Source: SG8-41 sp963699525 (lineage in GTDB: Bacteria; Pseudomonadota; Gammaproteobacteria; Burkholderiales; SG8-41). From it: 64,000 bases of DNA. The stretch spans positions 62,001-126,000 of the forward strand of contig CAVOUI010000006.1 of NCBI GenBank assembly GCA_963699525.1, read 5' to 3'. Shown here piece by piece: positions 35,046 through 43,764 of this stretch; the first letter of the stretch is position 1; the number at the start of each line of letters is the position of its first letter. The notes under the pieces were generated by a model. It saw nothing but the letters and a program-made list of their open reading frames with translations, ran no database searches and had not been told where the DNA came from. Made by a program: the position numbers and the translations under genes.

Positions 35046-36182
35046 TCACTTGACCAGCAAATTGACGAGAACCTGCTGGTAAATGCGGCGCAGCGGCTCG
35101 ATGTCCGCGACCGGGATGGACTCGTTGACCTTGTGGATCGTCGCGTTGGTCGGGCCGAACTCGATGACCTGCGGGCAGATGTCGGCGATGAAGCGCCCGT
35201 CGGAGGTGCCACCGCCGGTCGAAAGCCTGGTATCGATGCCGGTGACGGTCCTGATCGCCCGGGTGACCGCTTCGACCAGGTCCCCCGGCCGGGTCAGGAA
35301 CGGCCGTCCGTCGTAGCGCCACTCGAGATCGTACTTCAGGCCGTGGCGGTCGAGGATGCCCACGACCCGCGTCTGCAGGGATTCCAGCGTGCTCGCGGTG
35401 GAGAAGCGGAAATTGAATTTCACGTGCAGCTCGCCGGGGATGACGTTCCCCGCGCCGGTGCCGGCATTGATGTTGGAGACTTGCCAGGTGGTGGGCGGGA
35501 AGTGCTCGTTGCCCTCGTCCCACTGCGTGCGCGCGAGCTCGGCGAGCGCCGCGCCGAACTCGTGCACGGGGTTGCGCGCCAGGTGGGGGTAGGCGACGTG
35601 GCCCTGTACGCCCTTCACCACGAGGTTCCCGGAAAGCGAGCCGCGGCGGCCGTTCTTGATCACGTCGCCGAGGCGCGCCTCGCTCGTCGGCTCGCCGACG
35701 ATGCAGTAGTCGAGCTTCTCGCCGCGGTCCCGCAGCGCCTCCACCACGCGCACCGTGCCGTCCACCGCAGGGCCCTCCTCATCGGAAGTGAACAGCACCG
35801 CGATCGAGCCTGCGTGCCGCGGATGGCCGGCGACAAACGCCTCGATCGCCGCCACGAACGCGGCGAGCGAGGTCTTCATGTCGGAGGCACCGCGGCCGTA
35901 GAGCGCGCCCTCGCGCACGGTCGGCGTGAAAGGATCGCTCGTCCAGTGCTCGAGCGGCCCGGTCGGCACCACGTCGGTGTGGCCGGCAAAGCACACCAGT
36001 GGGGCGCTGTCGCCGCGCCGCGCCCACAGGTTGTCCACGCCGTTCGCGCCGATGCGCTCGCAGCGGAAGCCAAGCGGCGCGAGCCGCGCGGCGAGGATGT
36101 CGAGGCACCCCGCGTCGTGCGGTGTCACCGAGCGGCGCGCGATCAACTGGCGCGCGAGTTCGAGCGCGGACGCTGTGCTCAT
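35046..36182 (-). CDS. dapE: Succinyl-diaminopimelate desuccinylase
   Basis: A 378-residue M20 metallopeptidase-family enzyme of lysine and meso-DAP synthesis; it hydrolyses N-succinyl-LL-DAP. Zinc-site motifs are VCFAGHTDVVPTGPLEHW (His and Asp), GRGASDMKTSLAAF (bridging Asp), FTSDEEGPAVDGTV (catalytic and ligand Glu) and the C-terminal EFGPTNATIHKVNESI (His). Length is normal. Divergent from the 2-hydroxyacid dehydrogenase gene, with a 117-base shared upstream region containing GGTAAAATC. Confidence 0.96.
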   Translation of the reverse strand: MSTASALELARQLIARRSVTPHDAGCLDILAARLAPLGFRCERIGANGVDNLWARRGDSAPLVCFAGHTDVVPTGPLEHWTSDPFTPTVREGALYGRGASDMKTSLAAFVAAIEAFVAGHPRHAGSIAVLFTSDEEGPAVDGTVRVVEALRDRGEKLDYCIVGEPTSEARLGDVIKNGRRGSLSGNLVVKGVQGHVAYPHLARNPVHEFGAALAELARTQWDEGNEHFPPTTWQVSNINAGTGAGNVIPGELHVKFNFRFSTASTLESLQTRVVGILDRHGLKYDLEWRYDGRPFLTRPGDLVEAVTRAIRTVTGIDTRLSTGGGTSDGRFIADICPQVIEFGPTNATIHKVNESIPVADIEPLRRIYQQVLVNLLVK

Positions 36183-36299
36183 GATGGGCGGTTCGCGGGT
36201 CGTGGACGGCCGAAGCGTTGCATCTTAGCAGAGCGGGTAAAATCACCGCAAAACGCGCGGAACGCACAACAACCGGCGCGTGCCGTCCGGACAACCCAG

Positions 36300-37361
36300 G
36301 TGACCACGCTTCTGGTATCGCACCGGCTGAACGCCGCGCACGGCGCGAGGATCGCCGAAGCGGCGGCGCGCGGCGGCTTCGGGGCCGAGTTGATCGCGTT
36401 GCCGCCGGATCCCGCGGCGCGCCTTTCCGACGCGGACTGCGGACGCGTCGAGGCGGCGTTCTTCTCCAGCGACGTCTTCCCGGAGTATTCGCGGCAGTTC
36501 TTCTCGGCGGCGCGGAAGGCGCCCCGTCTCAGGTGGCTCCACGTGTTCAACGCCGGCGTGGACCACCCGATCTACGCCGAGATGCTCGAGCGCGGGGTGC
36601 GCCTGACGACTTCGTCGGGCTCGACCGCCGTGCCGATCGCGCAGACCGCGATCATGGGACTGCTTGCGCTCGCGCGCGGCTTCCCGCGCTGGCTCCACGC
36701 GCAACGCAAGCACCAGTGGAGCCCGGAGCGGAAGAATCCGCCGCGCGATTTGCACGGCCAGACCGCGCTCATCCTTGGCCTCGGCAGTATCGGGTCGGAG
36801 ATTGCGCGGCTTGCCCGCGCCCTGGGGCTCACGGTAATCGGCGTGCGCCGCGGCCCGCGCCGGGCCGAGGACCCGGTGGACGAGCTGCACCCGCCGGCCG
36901 CGCTGCCGACCCTGCTCCCGCGCTGCGACTGGCTCGTCATCGCGTGCCCGCTTACACCCCAGACGCGCGGCCTGGTCGACGCGGGCGTGATCGCCGCACT
37001 GCCCAAGGGGGCGCGCATCATCAATATTGCGCGCGGGGAGATCGTCGCCGAGCAGGCGCTGATCGCGGCGCTGCAAAGCGGGCACCTCGCGGGCGCTTAT
37101 CTCGACGTGTTCGAGACCGAGCCGCTGCCGCCGGAGTCGCCGTTGTGGGAACTGCCCAACGTGCTCGTCACGCCGCATGATTCCGCGGCGGCGGCGGGAA
37201 ACGACGAGCGGGTGCTGGCGATCTTTATCGACAATCTCGGCCGCTGGCTCCGCGGCGAGCCGCTGGTCAACGAAGTCGCCCGCGGGACGCGATCCGGAAT
37301 CCGCGGATGGACGCGGATAAACGCGGATACAATGAGCACCCCGAGGAGGGAACGAAGATGA
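36300..37361 (+). CDS. D-2-hydroxyacid dehydrogenase, C-terminus extended by a repeat
   Basis: About 353 residues. An NAD(P)-binding domain shows LILGLGSIGSEIARLARALG (GxGxxG), IINIARGEIVAEQALIAALQ and the catalytic-region LDVFETEPLPPESPLW with His in LVTPHDSAAAAG. This fits the glyoxylate/hydroxypyruvate reductase (GhrA-like) group. GTG 36300 is the start used. The natural end is near EPLVNEVA; the remaining GTRSGIRGWTRINADTMST and PRRERR are encoded by a tandem GCGGAT repeat (37301-37330) and bases beyond it. The stop lies 4 bases inside the start of the following Bug gene. Confidence 0.88.
   Translation: MTTLLVSHRLNAAHGARIAEAAARGGFGAELIALPPDPAARLSDADCGRVEAAFFSSDVFPEYSRQFFSAARKAPRLRWLHVFNAGVDHPIYAEMLERGVRLTTSSGSTAVPIAQTAIMGLLALARGFPRWLHAQRKHQWSPERKNPPRDLHGQTALILGLGSIGSEIARLARALGLTVIGVRRGPRRAEDPVDELHPPAALPTLLPRCDWLVIACPLTPQTRGLVDAGVIAALPKGARIINIARGEIVAEQALIAALQSGHLAGAYLDVFETEPLPPESPLWELPNVLVTPHDSAAAAGNDERVLAIFIDNLGRWLRGEPLVNEVARGTRSGIRGWTRINADTMSTPRRERR
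37301..37330. repeat. Three tandem CGCGGATNNA decamers at a gene end
   Basis: CCGCGGATGG, ACGCGGATAA and ACGCGGATAC are direct ten-base repeats. I recognise the unit as a common dispersed (C)GCGGAT(A/G)AA-type bacterial repeat. It is read as RGWTRINAD at the C-terminus of the dehydrogenase. Confidence 0.65.
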
Positions 37362-38323
37362 ACATCCACGCGCGCCTGCTGCCGCTCGCGGCGGCGCTGC
37401 TCGTCGCGCTGCCCGCGGCCTCCCAGAATTACCCCACCCGGCCGGTGCGGGTCATCGTGCCCTTTGCGGCCGGCGGCAACACCGACATCACGGCCCGCGC
37501 GATCGGCGCGAAGCTCTCCGAGGTCTTCGGCCAGCAGATCGTCGTGGAGAACCGCCCCGGCGGCGCGACCAACATCGGCTCCGAGCTGGTGGCGAAGGCG
37601 CCGCCCGACGGCTACACGATCCTCATGGGCGGCGCGACCAACGCCATCAACATGAGCACGCAGGCGAAGCCGCCCTACGACACGCTGCGGGACTTCGCTC
37701 CCGTCATCCTCTGCGTGAAGGGCGCCAACGTGCTGACCATCCACCCCTCGCTGCCGGCGAAGAACCTGAAGGAGCTGATCGCGCTCGCCAGGGCGCGCCC
37801 GGGCCAGCTCAATTTCGCCTCCTCCGGGCTCGGCAGCTCCAACCAGATGGCGGGGGAGCTCTTCAAGTTCATGGCGAACGTCAACATCGTTCACGTTCCC
37901 TACAAGGGCAACGCGCCCGCGCTGACCGACACCCTCGCCGGCAACGTCGAGATGATGTTCAGCGGCGTGCCGGTGATCATTCCGCACATCCAGTCGGGAA
38001 GGCTCCGCGCGATCGCCATCGGCAGCCTGAAGCGCTTCACCGCGATTCCCGAGGTGCCGACCTTCGACGAGTCGGGGCTGAAGGGCTACGAGGCGACCAC
38101 CTGGTTCGGCCTCATGGCGCCGGCGAAGACGCCGAAGGAGATCGTCGCGCGGTGGAACGTGGAGGTCGGCAAGATCCTCGCGAGCCCCGACCTGAAAACC
38201 CGCTTCCTCAACGACGGCCTCGAGCCGATGGGCGGAACACAGGAGGCATTCAGCCGGTTCATCCGCGTCGAGATCGAAAAGTACGCGAAGCTGGTGAAGG
38301 CTTCGGGCATGAAACCGCAATAA
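37358..38323 (+). CDS. Bug/TctC periplasmic solute-binding protein
   Basis: A 321-residue exported protein with GAGGAGGG at 37343. The signal peptide from MNIHARLLPLAAALLVALPA leads to NYPTRPVRVIVPFAAGGNTD; then AKAPPDGYTILMG, HVPYKGNAPALTDTL and FSRFIRVEIEKYAKLVKASG. It overlaps the dehydrogenase stop by 4 bases and is followed 14 bases later by a divergent paralogue (38338-39315). A 2-hydroxy- or 2-ketoacid ligand is plausible from the dehydrogenase. Confidence 0.93.
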   Translation: MNIHARLLPLAAALLVALPAASQNYPTRPVRVIVPFAAGGNTDITARAIGAKLSEVFGQQIVVENRPGGATNIGSELVAKAPPDGYTILMGGATNAINMSTQAKPPYDTLRDFAPVILCVKGANVLTIHPSLPAKNLKELIALARARPGQLNFASSGLGSSNQMAGELFKFMANVNIVHVPYKGNAPALTDTLAGNVEMMFSGVPVIIPHIQSGRLRAIAIGSLKRFTAIPEVPTFDESGLKGYEATTWFGLMAPAKTPKEIVARWNVEVGKILASPDLKTRFLNDGLEPMGGTQEAFSRFIRVEIEKYAKLVKASGMKPQ

Positions 38324-38337
38324 CCCTGGAGAAATGC

Positions 38338-39315
38338 ATGAAAGGAATGTCGCTGTTGCTGTGCACCGCGCTGGCTGCCGTCAGTGCCGGCGCTTTTGCG
38401 CAGGCCTGGAGCCCGCAGAGGAACGTCGAGATCGTGGTCGGCTCCGCGCCCGGCGGCAGCAACGACCGCACCGCCCGCCAGGTCGAGCGCTTTCTCGTCG
38501 AGAAGAAGCTGGTGAACGTCCCGCTCACCGTCGTCAACAAGCCGGGCGGCGGCAGCAACATCGCCTTCACCTACGTCCTGCAGCGCCCGGCCGACGGCCA
38601 TACGCTGCTGATCGGGACCACTGCGCTGCTCACCAATCACATCCTGGGGCTCTCCAAGCTGAGCTACCAGGACTTCACGCCGATCGCCTCCCTGTTCAAC
38701 GACTACACCGTCTTCGCGGTGAACGCGGCCTCGCCGATCGCGAGCGGCAAGGACCTGATCGCGCGCCTCAAGAAGGACCCGAACTCCGTCGCAACGGGTT
38801 TCGCCACCACCCTGGGAAGCCACAACCATGTCGCGGCCGGCCTGCTGGTGAAGGCGCTCGGCGGCAACGCGCGCGAGCTGAAGGCGGTCGCGTTCAAGGG
38901 ATCGGCGGAAGCGATCACGGCGCTGCTCGGCGGCCACATCGATCTCGTGACCACCGCCGCCGGCAACGCCGCACCGCACGTCGCGGCGGGCCGGATGCGC
39001 GTCGTGGGCGCGGCCGCTCCCACGCGCCTGGCCGGGGCGCTCTCGAGCGTCCCGACCTGGAAGGAACAGGGCGTGGATCTCGTCTTCGGCGGCTGGCGCG
39101 CGATCATGGGAGCGAAGGGGCTCACGCCCGCCCAGGTCGCCTACTGGGAGGAAGCGCTGCGCAAGGCAACCCAGACCCCGGAGTGGCGCGACGACCTCGA
39201 GCGGAACTACTGGTCGGACGACTTCGTGACCAGCCAGCAGTTCCGCAAGGACCTGGAGAAGGATTACGCCGACATGAAGGCGGTATTGACGGACCTCGGA
39301 ATGGCGAAGCAATAG
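38338..39315 (+). CDS. Bug/TctC-like solute-binding protein, divergent subgroup
   Basis: A 325-residue exported protein that differs clearly from the other Bug copies. The signal peptide ends AGAFAQ, then WSPQRNVEIVVGSAPGGSND, RPADGHTLLIGTTALLTNH, AFKGSAEAITALLGGHID and the C-terminal FRKDLEKDYADMKAVLTDLG. The ligand loop APGGSNDRTAR matches the TctC subgroup that I associate with TctAB-dependent uptake, so it is the best candidate in the window to pair with TctBA, although they are 19 kb apart. Confidence 0.9.
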   Translation: MKGMSLLLCTALAAVSAGAFAQAWSPQRNVEIVVGSAPGGSNDRTARQVERFLVEKKLVNVPLTVVNKPGGGSNIAFTYVLQRPADGHTLLIGTTALLTNHILGLSKLSYQDFTPIASLFNDYTVFAVNAASPIASGKDLIARLKKDPNSVATGFATTLGSHNHVAAGLLVKALGGNARELKAVAFKGSAEAITALLGGHIDLVTTAAGNAAPHVAAGRMRVVGAAAPTRLAGALSSVPTWKEQGVDLVFGGWRAIMGAKGLTPAQVAYWEEALRKATQTPEWRDDLERNYWSDDFVTSQQFRKDLEKDYADMKAVLTDLGMAKQ

Positions 39316-39384
39316 ATCGAGGTCCGGACGATTGATCCGCAGTTTGCAACCAACATTTGCCGTTCGCCTTTACAGGAGGGCTCG

Positions 39385-39828
39385 ATGACGACCGCGAAAA
39401 CGTCAATACTTGTGCTTTGCACGTTTCTGCTGCAGCCGGCCGGTGTGATCGCTCAGGAAATGACCATGGCGGACGTGAAAGATCCGCAGAAGCTGACCGG
39501 AGACGAATTGCGCCAGGTGCTGACCGGAGCAAAGGTCGCGAGCAAGACTCGCCATGGGAGTACGCGGTACTGGACGAACAATCCGGACGGCAAGTTCACG
39601 GCTTCCACCGATTCACTGGGGTACAAGGGACGGCCGACCACCTCTGGAACAACCGGTGCGGGAGCCTGGCATATTTCTCCAATTGACCAGTATTGCGTGA
39701 CGATTGAATGGAGAACGACGGCCGAGAATTGGTGCGTGTTCGTCTTCAAGTCTGGCGACAAGTTTTACGTGAGCAGCAAGCAGAACGATCCCTCGGCGCG
39801 CGCGGTCGAATTCAGCTTCAGCAAGTGA
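39385..39828 (+). CDS. Exported hypothetical protein, DUF995-like
   Basis: A 147-residue protein with a signal peptide (ILVLCTFLLQPAGVIAQ) and a compact mature domain. Segments are LTGDELRQVLTGAKVASKTR, STRYWTNNPDGKF, GAWHISPIDQYCVTIEWRTT and ENWCVFVFKSGDKFYVSSK. The pattern of a beta-rich domain with ENWC and F-K-S-G-D-x-Y resembles DUF995-type periplasmic proteins. Base composition is noticeably less GC-rich than the neighbouring genes, and it stands alone between a Bug gene and a crotonase gene, which suggests separate acquisition. Function unknown. Confidence 0.7.
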   Translation: MTTAKTSILVLCTFLLQPAGVIAQEMTMADVKDPQKLTGDELRQVLTGAKVASKTRHGSTRYWTNNPDGKFTASTDSLGYKGRPTTSGTTGAGAWHISPIDQYCVTIEWRTTAENWCVFVFKSGDKFYVSSKQNDPSARAVEFSFSK

Positions 39829-39838
39829 GCTCACACCT

Positions 39839-40613
39839 ATGACCGATCTGGTCCTGATCGAGCGCCCGGCGGAAGGCGTGGTGCTGTTGCGCATCAACCG
39901 CCCCGAGGCGCGCAATGCGCTGAACCTCGAGGTGCGGAAGCTCCTCGCGCAGCTACCTGGCGGAATGCGGCGAGGACACGACGACGCGCGCCATCGTGCT
40001 GACCGGCAGCGAGAAGAGCTTCGCCGCCGGCGCCGACATCAAGGAAATGGCCGACGCCGGCACCATCGAGATGCTCCAGCGCGGGGTGCACAAGCTGTGG
40101 CGCTCGATTGCCGCCTGCCCGAAGCCGGTGATCGCGGCGGTGAGCGGCTACGCGCTCGGCGGCGGCTGCGAGCTCGCGATGACCTGCGACATCATCGTCG
40201 CCGGCGAGTCGGCCCGCTTCGGGCAGCCCGAGGTCAACATCGGCATCATCCCCGGCGGGGGCGCCACGCAGCGGCTGACGCGCGCCGTCGGCAAGTACAA
40301 GGCGATGAAGTACATCCTCACCGGGGAGCTGTTCTCGGCGAAAGAGGCGCTCGACATGGGGCTCGCGAGCGAAGTCGTGCCCGACCCCGAGGTCGAGGGA
40401 CGGGCGATCGACCTTGCGCGGCAGATCGCGGCGCTGCCGCCGCTCGCGGTGCAGCTCGCGAAGGAGGCGGTGCTCGCCGGAATGGACGCGCCGCTCTCCG
40501 TCGCGCTCGCGCTCGAGGTCAAGTCCTCCCAGATGCTGTTCTCGTCCCAGGACCAGAAAGAGGGCATGCGCGCGTTCATCGAGAAGCGCAAGCCCAGGTT
40601 TTCCGGCCGCTGA
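39839..40613 (+). CDS. Enoyl-CoA hydratase, frameshifted near residue 38
   Basis: A 257-residue crotonase of the canonical type. Start MTDLVLIERPAEGVVLLRIN and RPEARNALNLEVRKLLAQ are in one frame; EDTTTRAIVLTGSEKSFAAG, ALGGGCELAMTCD and FGQPEVNIGIIPGGGATQRL in the next. One extra C near 39953 (CAGCTACCTGG) explains the break. Both catalytic Glu residues are kept (GCELA and QPEV), so true 2-enoyl-CoA hydratase activity in beta-oxidation or aromatic acid breakdown is likely. Confidence 0.9.
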
Positions 40614-40631
40614 GGCGTCCGGAAAATCGGA

Positions 40632-41540
40632 TTGGAATCCTCCCCTTCACCTCGCGAGGACTCGCGGCACGGAGTCGCGGTCGCGGCGCTGCTTGTGGGC
40701 GCCGCGGCGATCGGCTCTTCCGCGCTGTTCGTCAAGGTGAGCGAGACCGGCCCGGTCGCAACCGCGTTCTGGCGCGTCGCGCTGGCGTTGCCCGTCCTCT
40801 GGACGTGGTCGGTGATCGCAAGCCGCGGCGGCCACGTCGCGGAGTTCGCGGCCGAGCGGCGCCTGATCATCGCGGCCGGGCTCTTCTTCGCCGGCGACCT
40901 CGCGGTGTGGCACTGGTCCATCGTGCTGACCTCGGTCGCCAACGCGACGCTCCTCGCCAACCTCGCGCCCATCTTCGTCGCGCTCGCCGTCTGGCTGCTC
41001 TGGGGCAGGCGCCCGACCGCGATGTTCCTGGCGGGGCTTGCGGCCGCACTCGCCGGCGTGACCGTGCTGCTCGGCGGCGATTTTCGCGCGGGCGGGGGCG
41101 CCGTGCTCGGGGATTTTCTCGGCGTGGTGACCGCCCTGTTCTACGGCGCCTACCAGCTCACGGTCACGCAAGCGCGGGCTCGCTCGACGACCGCCGTGAT
41201 CATGGCCTGGAGCGCGCTCATCACCACCGTGGTGCTGCTACCGGTCGCGCTCGCATCCGGCGAGCAGATCCTGCCGCACACGGCGGCGGGCTGGGCGAAG
41301 CTCGCCGGGCTCGCGCTCATCTCGCAGGTGGCGGGACAGAGCCTGATCGCCTATGCGATGGCGCACCTGCCGGCAACCTTCTCGTCCGTGGGACTCCTCG
41401 CGCAGCCAGTCATCGCCGCGGCGCTCGCGTGGATCCTGCTCGGCGAGACCCTGGGATGGATCGAGATCGGGGGGGCGCTCGTCGTGCTCGCCGGCATCCG
41501 CATCGTCCACCAGGCGGAACTCGCGCGCCGCGGGGCCTGA
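40632..41540 (+). CDS. EamA/DMT family transporter
   Basis: A 302-residue inner-membrane protein with ten predicted helices in two EamA repeats, from TTG 40632. Landmarks are VGAAAIGSSALFVKVSETGP, FWRVALALPVLWTW, TSVANATLLANLAPIFVALA (end of repeat one) and SSVGLLAQPVIAAALAWILL with GETLGWIEIGGALVVLAGI (end of repeat two). Drug/metabolite exporters of this type export amino acids or other metabolites. Located between a crotonase and a hydrolase pair. Confidence 0.88.
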   Translation: MESSPSPREDSRHGVAVAALLVGAAAIGSSALFVKVSETGPVATAFWRVALALPVLWTWSVIASRGGHVAEFAAERRLIIAAGLFFAGDLAVWHWSIVLTSVANATLLANLAPIFVALAVWLLWGRRPTAMFLAGLAAALAGVTVLLGGDFRAGGGAVLGDFLGVVTALFYGAYQLTVTQARARSTTAVIMAWSALITTVVLLPVALASGEQILPHTAAGWAKLAGLALISQVAGQSLIAYAMAHLPATFSSVGLLAQPVIAAALAWILLGETLGWIEIGGALVVLAGIRIVHQAELARRGA

Positions 41541-41633
41541 ATCGACAGCGCTGACGTTCCACGCTGCGGACCCGCTCTTGTCGCCGGGAGGTTGGATCCC
41601 TATGCTTGCGCTTTCCCGCAGGAATTTGCAGCG

Positions 41634-42512
41634 ATGCCCTACGTGAGCTCGAATGGAGTGAGGCTCTATTACGAGGAGGCAGGCAGGGGTGTGCCCATCG
41701 TCTTCGTGCACGAGTTTTCGGGCGACCTGCGCAGCTGGGAAGCACAGATGCGGCACTTCAGCCGCCGCTACCGCTGCATCGCCTTCAACGCGCGCGGCTA
41801 TCCTCCCTCCGACGTGCCGACATCGCCCTCGCAGTACTCCCATGGGTTCGCCGCCGATGACATCGCCCGCGTGATGCGGCGGCTCGGCATCCCCAAAGCG
41901 CATATCATCGGCTGCTCGATGGGCGCGTACGCGACGCTGCAGTTCGGCCTGCGCTACCCGCGACGCGCGCTGTCTCTCACCGCGATCGGCGCGGGCGCGG
42001 GCTCCGATCCCGCGAAGCGGGCGCAGTTCCTGCGCAACCGCGCGGCCCTGGAGCGCCTGTTCCGGGAACAGGGCATGAAGGCCGTCGCCCGGGTCGTCCA
42101 GCACGCCCCGCACCGCATCCAGCTCGCGATCAAGGACCCGCGCGGCGCCCGGGAATTCTGGGCGCATTTCGTCGAGGGCTCGGCGCTCGGCCACGCGCTG
42201 ACGCTGCGGGGAATTCAGTCGCGCCGCCCGACCCTCTACAGCCTGGGAAGCCGCTTCGCGCGCATGAAGGTGCCCACTCACCTCGTCGTCGGCGACGAGG
42301 ATGACGGCGCACTCGGACCGGCATTGTTCCTCAAGCGCGTGTGTCCCGCCGCGCGGCTCACCGTCGTGCGCGCGACCGGCCATCTCGTGAATGTCGAGGA
42401 GCCGGGGCTCTTCAATCGCTCCACGGAGGATTTCCTGAACCTCGTCGATTCCGGCCGGTGGCGCCCGCGCGATCCGAGGTCCTTGAATCCCTCCACCATG
42501 GCAAAGCGTTAG
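41634..42512 (+). CDS. Alpha/beta hydrolase, tandem copy 1
   Basis: A 292-residue hydrolase of the abhydrolase_1 fold. The oxyanion region is VPIVFVHEFSGDLRSWEAQM, the nucleophile Ser lies in IIGCSMGAYATLQFG, the Asp in VVGDEDDGALGP and the His in ATGHLVNVEEP. ATG 41634 was chosen since the conserved MPYVSSNGVRLYYEEAG begins there. Copy 2 follows 8 bases after the stop and is clearly homologous along its full length. The unusual HEF in place of the common HG at the oxyanion loop is shared by both. Confidence 0.88.
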   Translation: MPYVSSNGVRLYYEEAGRGVPIVFVHEFSGDLRSWEAQMRHFSRRYRCIAFNARGYPPSDVPTSPSQYSHGFAADDIARVMRRLGIPKAHIIGCSMGAYATLQFGLRYPRRALSLTAIGAGAGSDPAKRAQFLRNRAALERLFREQGMKAVARVVQHAPHRIQLAIKDPRGAREFWAHFVEGSALGHALTLRGIQSRRPTLYSLGSRFARMKVPTHLVVGDEDDGALGPALFLKRVCPAARLTVVRATGHLVNVEEPGLFNRSTEDFLNLVDSGRWRPRDPRSLNPSTMAKR

Positions 42513-42520
42513 CGAAACCC

Positions 42521-43390
42521 ATGCCCTTCGCCGACTCCAGAGGCGTGCAGCTCTACTACGAGGAGGCCGGAACCGGCTTCCCGATCGTGTTCGTGCACGA
42601 GTTTGCGCACGATCTGCGGGGCTGGGAGCCGCAGCTGCGTTACTTCAGCCGGCGCTACCGCTGCATCGCCTTCAACGCGCGCGGCTATCCGCCTTCGGAC
42701 GTGCCGGCCTCGCCCTCGCAGTACTCGCAGGCGATCGCGGCCGACGACATCGCAAACGTCATGCGGCATCTCGGCGTCCGCAAGGCCCACATCATCGGCT
42801 GCTCCATGGGCGGCTACGCGACGCTCCACTTCGGCCTGCGTTACGCGCGAATGGCGCGCTCGCTGACCGTCATTGGAGCGGGCTACGGCTCGGACCCCGA
42901 CAAGCGGACCCAGTTCCTCCGCGATACCGAGGTGCTGGCACGACGTTTCGAGCAGCTCGGCACGCCCGAGGCAATCAAGACCTACCAGTTCGGGCCAGCG
43001 CGCGTGCAGCTTCAGAACAAGGATCCCCGCGCGTTCCGGGAGTTCTGCGACGAGTTCGCGGGGCACTCCGCGCTCGGCTCCGCCAACACCCTGCGCGGCC
43101 TGCAGGCGCGGCGCCCGACGATCTACAGCCTGGAGCGCGGCCTCTCCCGCATGAAGGTGCCGACCCACGTCTTCTCGGGCGACGAAGACAACCACTGCCT
43201 GGGGCCGGGAATATTCATCAAGCGCATCTGCCCCGCGGCGCGCCTCACGGTCGTTCCCGGCACCGGCCACGCGGTAAACGTCGAAGAGCCGGATACCTTC
43301 AATCGCCTGACCGACGAATTCCTCTCGCTGGTGGACTCCGGCCGCTGGCGCCCGCGCAACCCGCGAGTCACGCTCCGATCTTCTTCCTGA
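42521..43390 (+). CDS. Alpha/beta hydrolase, tandem copy 2
   Basis: A 289-residue paralogue of the preceding gene. Near-identical blocks are SRRYRCIAFNARGYPPSDVP, KAHIIGCSMG-YATL and PAARLTVV, while the lid region (residues 125-185) differs. Nucleophile Ser in GCSMGGYATLHFG, Asp in FSGDEDNHCLGP, His in GTGHAVNVEEP. The 3' end overlaps the convergent thioesterase gene by 23 bases. The pair probably arose by recent duplication, with divergence concentrated in the substrate-covering part. Confidence 0.88.
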   Translation: MPFADSRGVQLYYEEAGTGFPIVFVHEFAHDLRGWEPQLRYFSRRYRCIAFNARGYPPSDVPASPSQYSQAIAADDIANVMRHLGVRKAHIIGCSMGGYATLHFGLRYARMARSLTVIGAGYGSDPDKRTQFLRDTEVLARRFEQLGTPEAIKTYQFGPARVQLQNKDPRAFREFCDEFAGHSALGSANTLRGLQARRPTIYSLERGLSRMKVPTHVFSGDEDNHCLGPGIFIKRICPAARLTVVPGTGHAVNVEEPDTFNRLTDEFLSLVDSGRWRPRNPRVTLRSSS

Positions 43391-43754
43391 GCCGCTCGAT
43401 GTACTTGTCGACGTCGATCACGAAGCGTTCGTGCTCGGCGTCGCCCACCTGCTCGACATCGTCGAAGACCTTCACCTTGAAAGCGAGCTTCCGCCGGTCA
43501 ATGGCGACGAGCTCGGCCTCCGCCCGCACCTTCTTGCCGAGCGGCGTCGGCCCCAGGTGGCGGACGGTGACCACGATCCCGACCTGGCCCTGCCCCGGCT
43601 TCAGGTGAGGCGCGGCGAGCTGGTTCGCCGTGGACTCCACGAGCTGCGTCATCGAAGGCGTCGAGAACACCTTGTAATCGCCCCGGGTGGTGCACCGCGC
43701 TTCGGTGACTTCCCACTCCTGCGTGTGCTTCATGCCGACCCTCAACGTGTCCAT
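43368..43754 (-). CDS. FlK-like hotdog thioesterase
   Basis: A 128-residue protein resembling fluoroacetyl-CoA thioesterase (FlK-like hotdog fold). Visible are VFSTPSMTQLVESTANQLAA (the T-x-x-L-V-E region bearing active-site Thr/Glu) and VRHLGPTPLGKKVRAEAELV. It cleaves small acyl-CoAs in general. ATG 43754 has a GGGGG ribosome site. It is the last gene of the long minus-strand operon starting at 51698, 10 bases after the ADH-like gene. Confidence 0.85.
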   Translation of the reverse strand: MDTLRVGMKHTQEWEVTEARCTTRGDYKVFSTPSMTQLVESTANQLAAPHLKPGQGQVGIVVTVRHLGPTPLGKKVRAEAELVAIDRRKLAFKVKVFDDVEQVGDAEHERFVIDVDKYIERLRKKIGA

Positions 43755-43764
43755 CTTTGTCCCC

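Noticed and set aside
36225..36250. TAAAAT as promoter of the 2-hydroxyacid dehydrogenase gene
   Set aside because: No -35 element at acceptable spacing could be identified, so it was not listed as a promoter.
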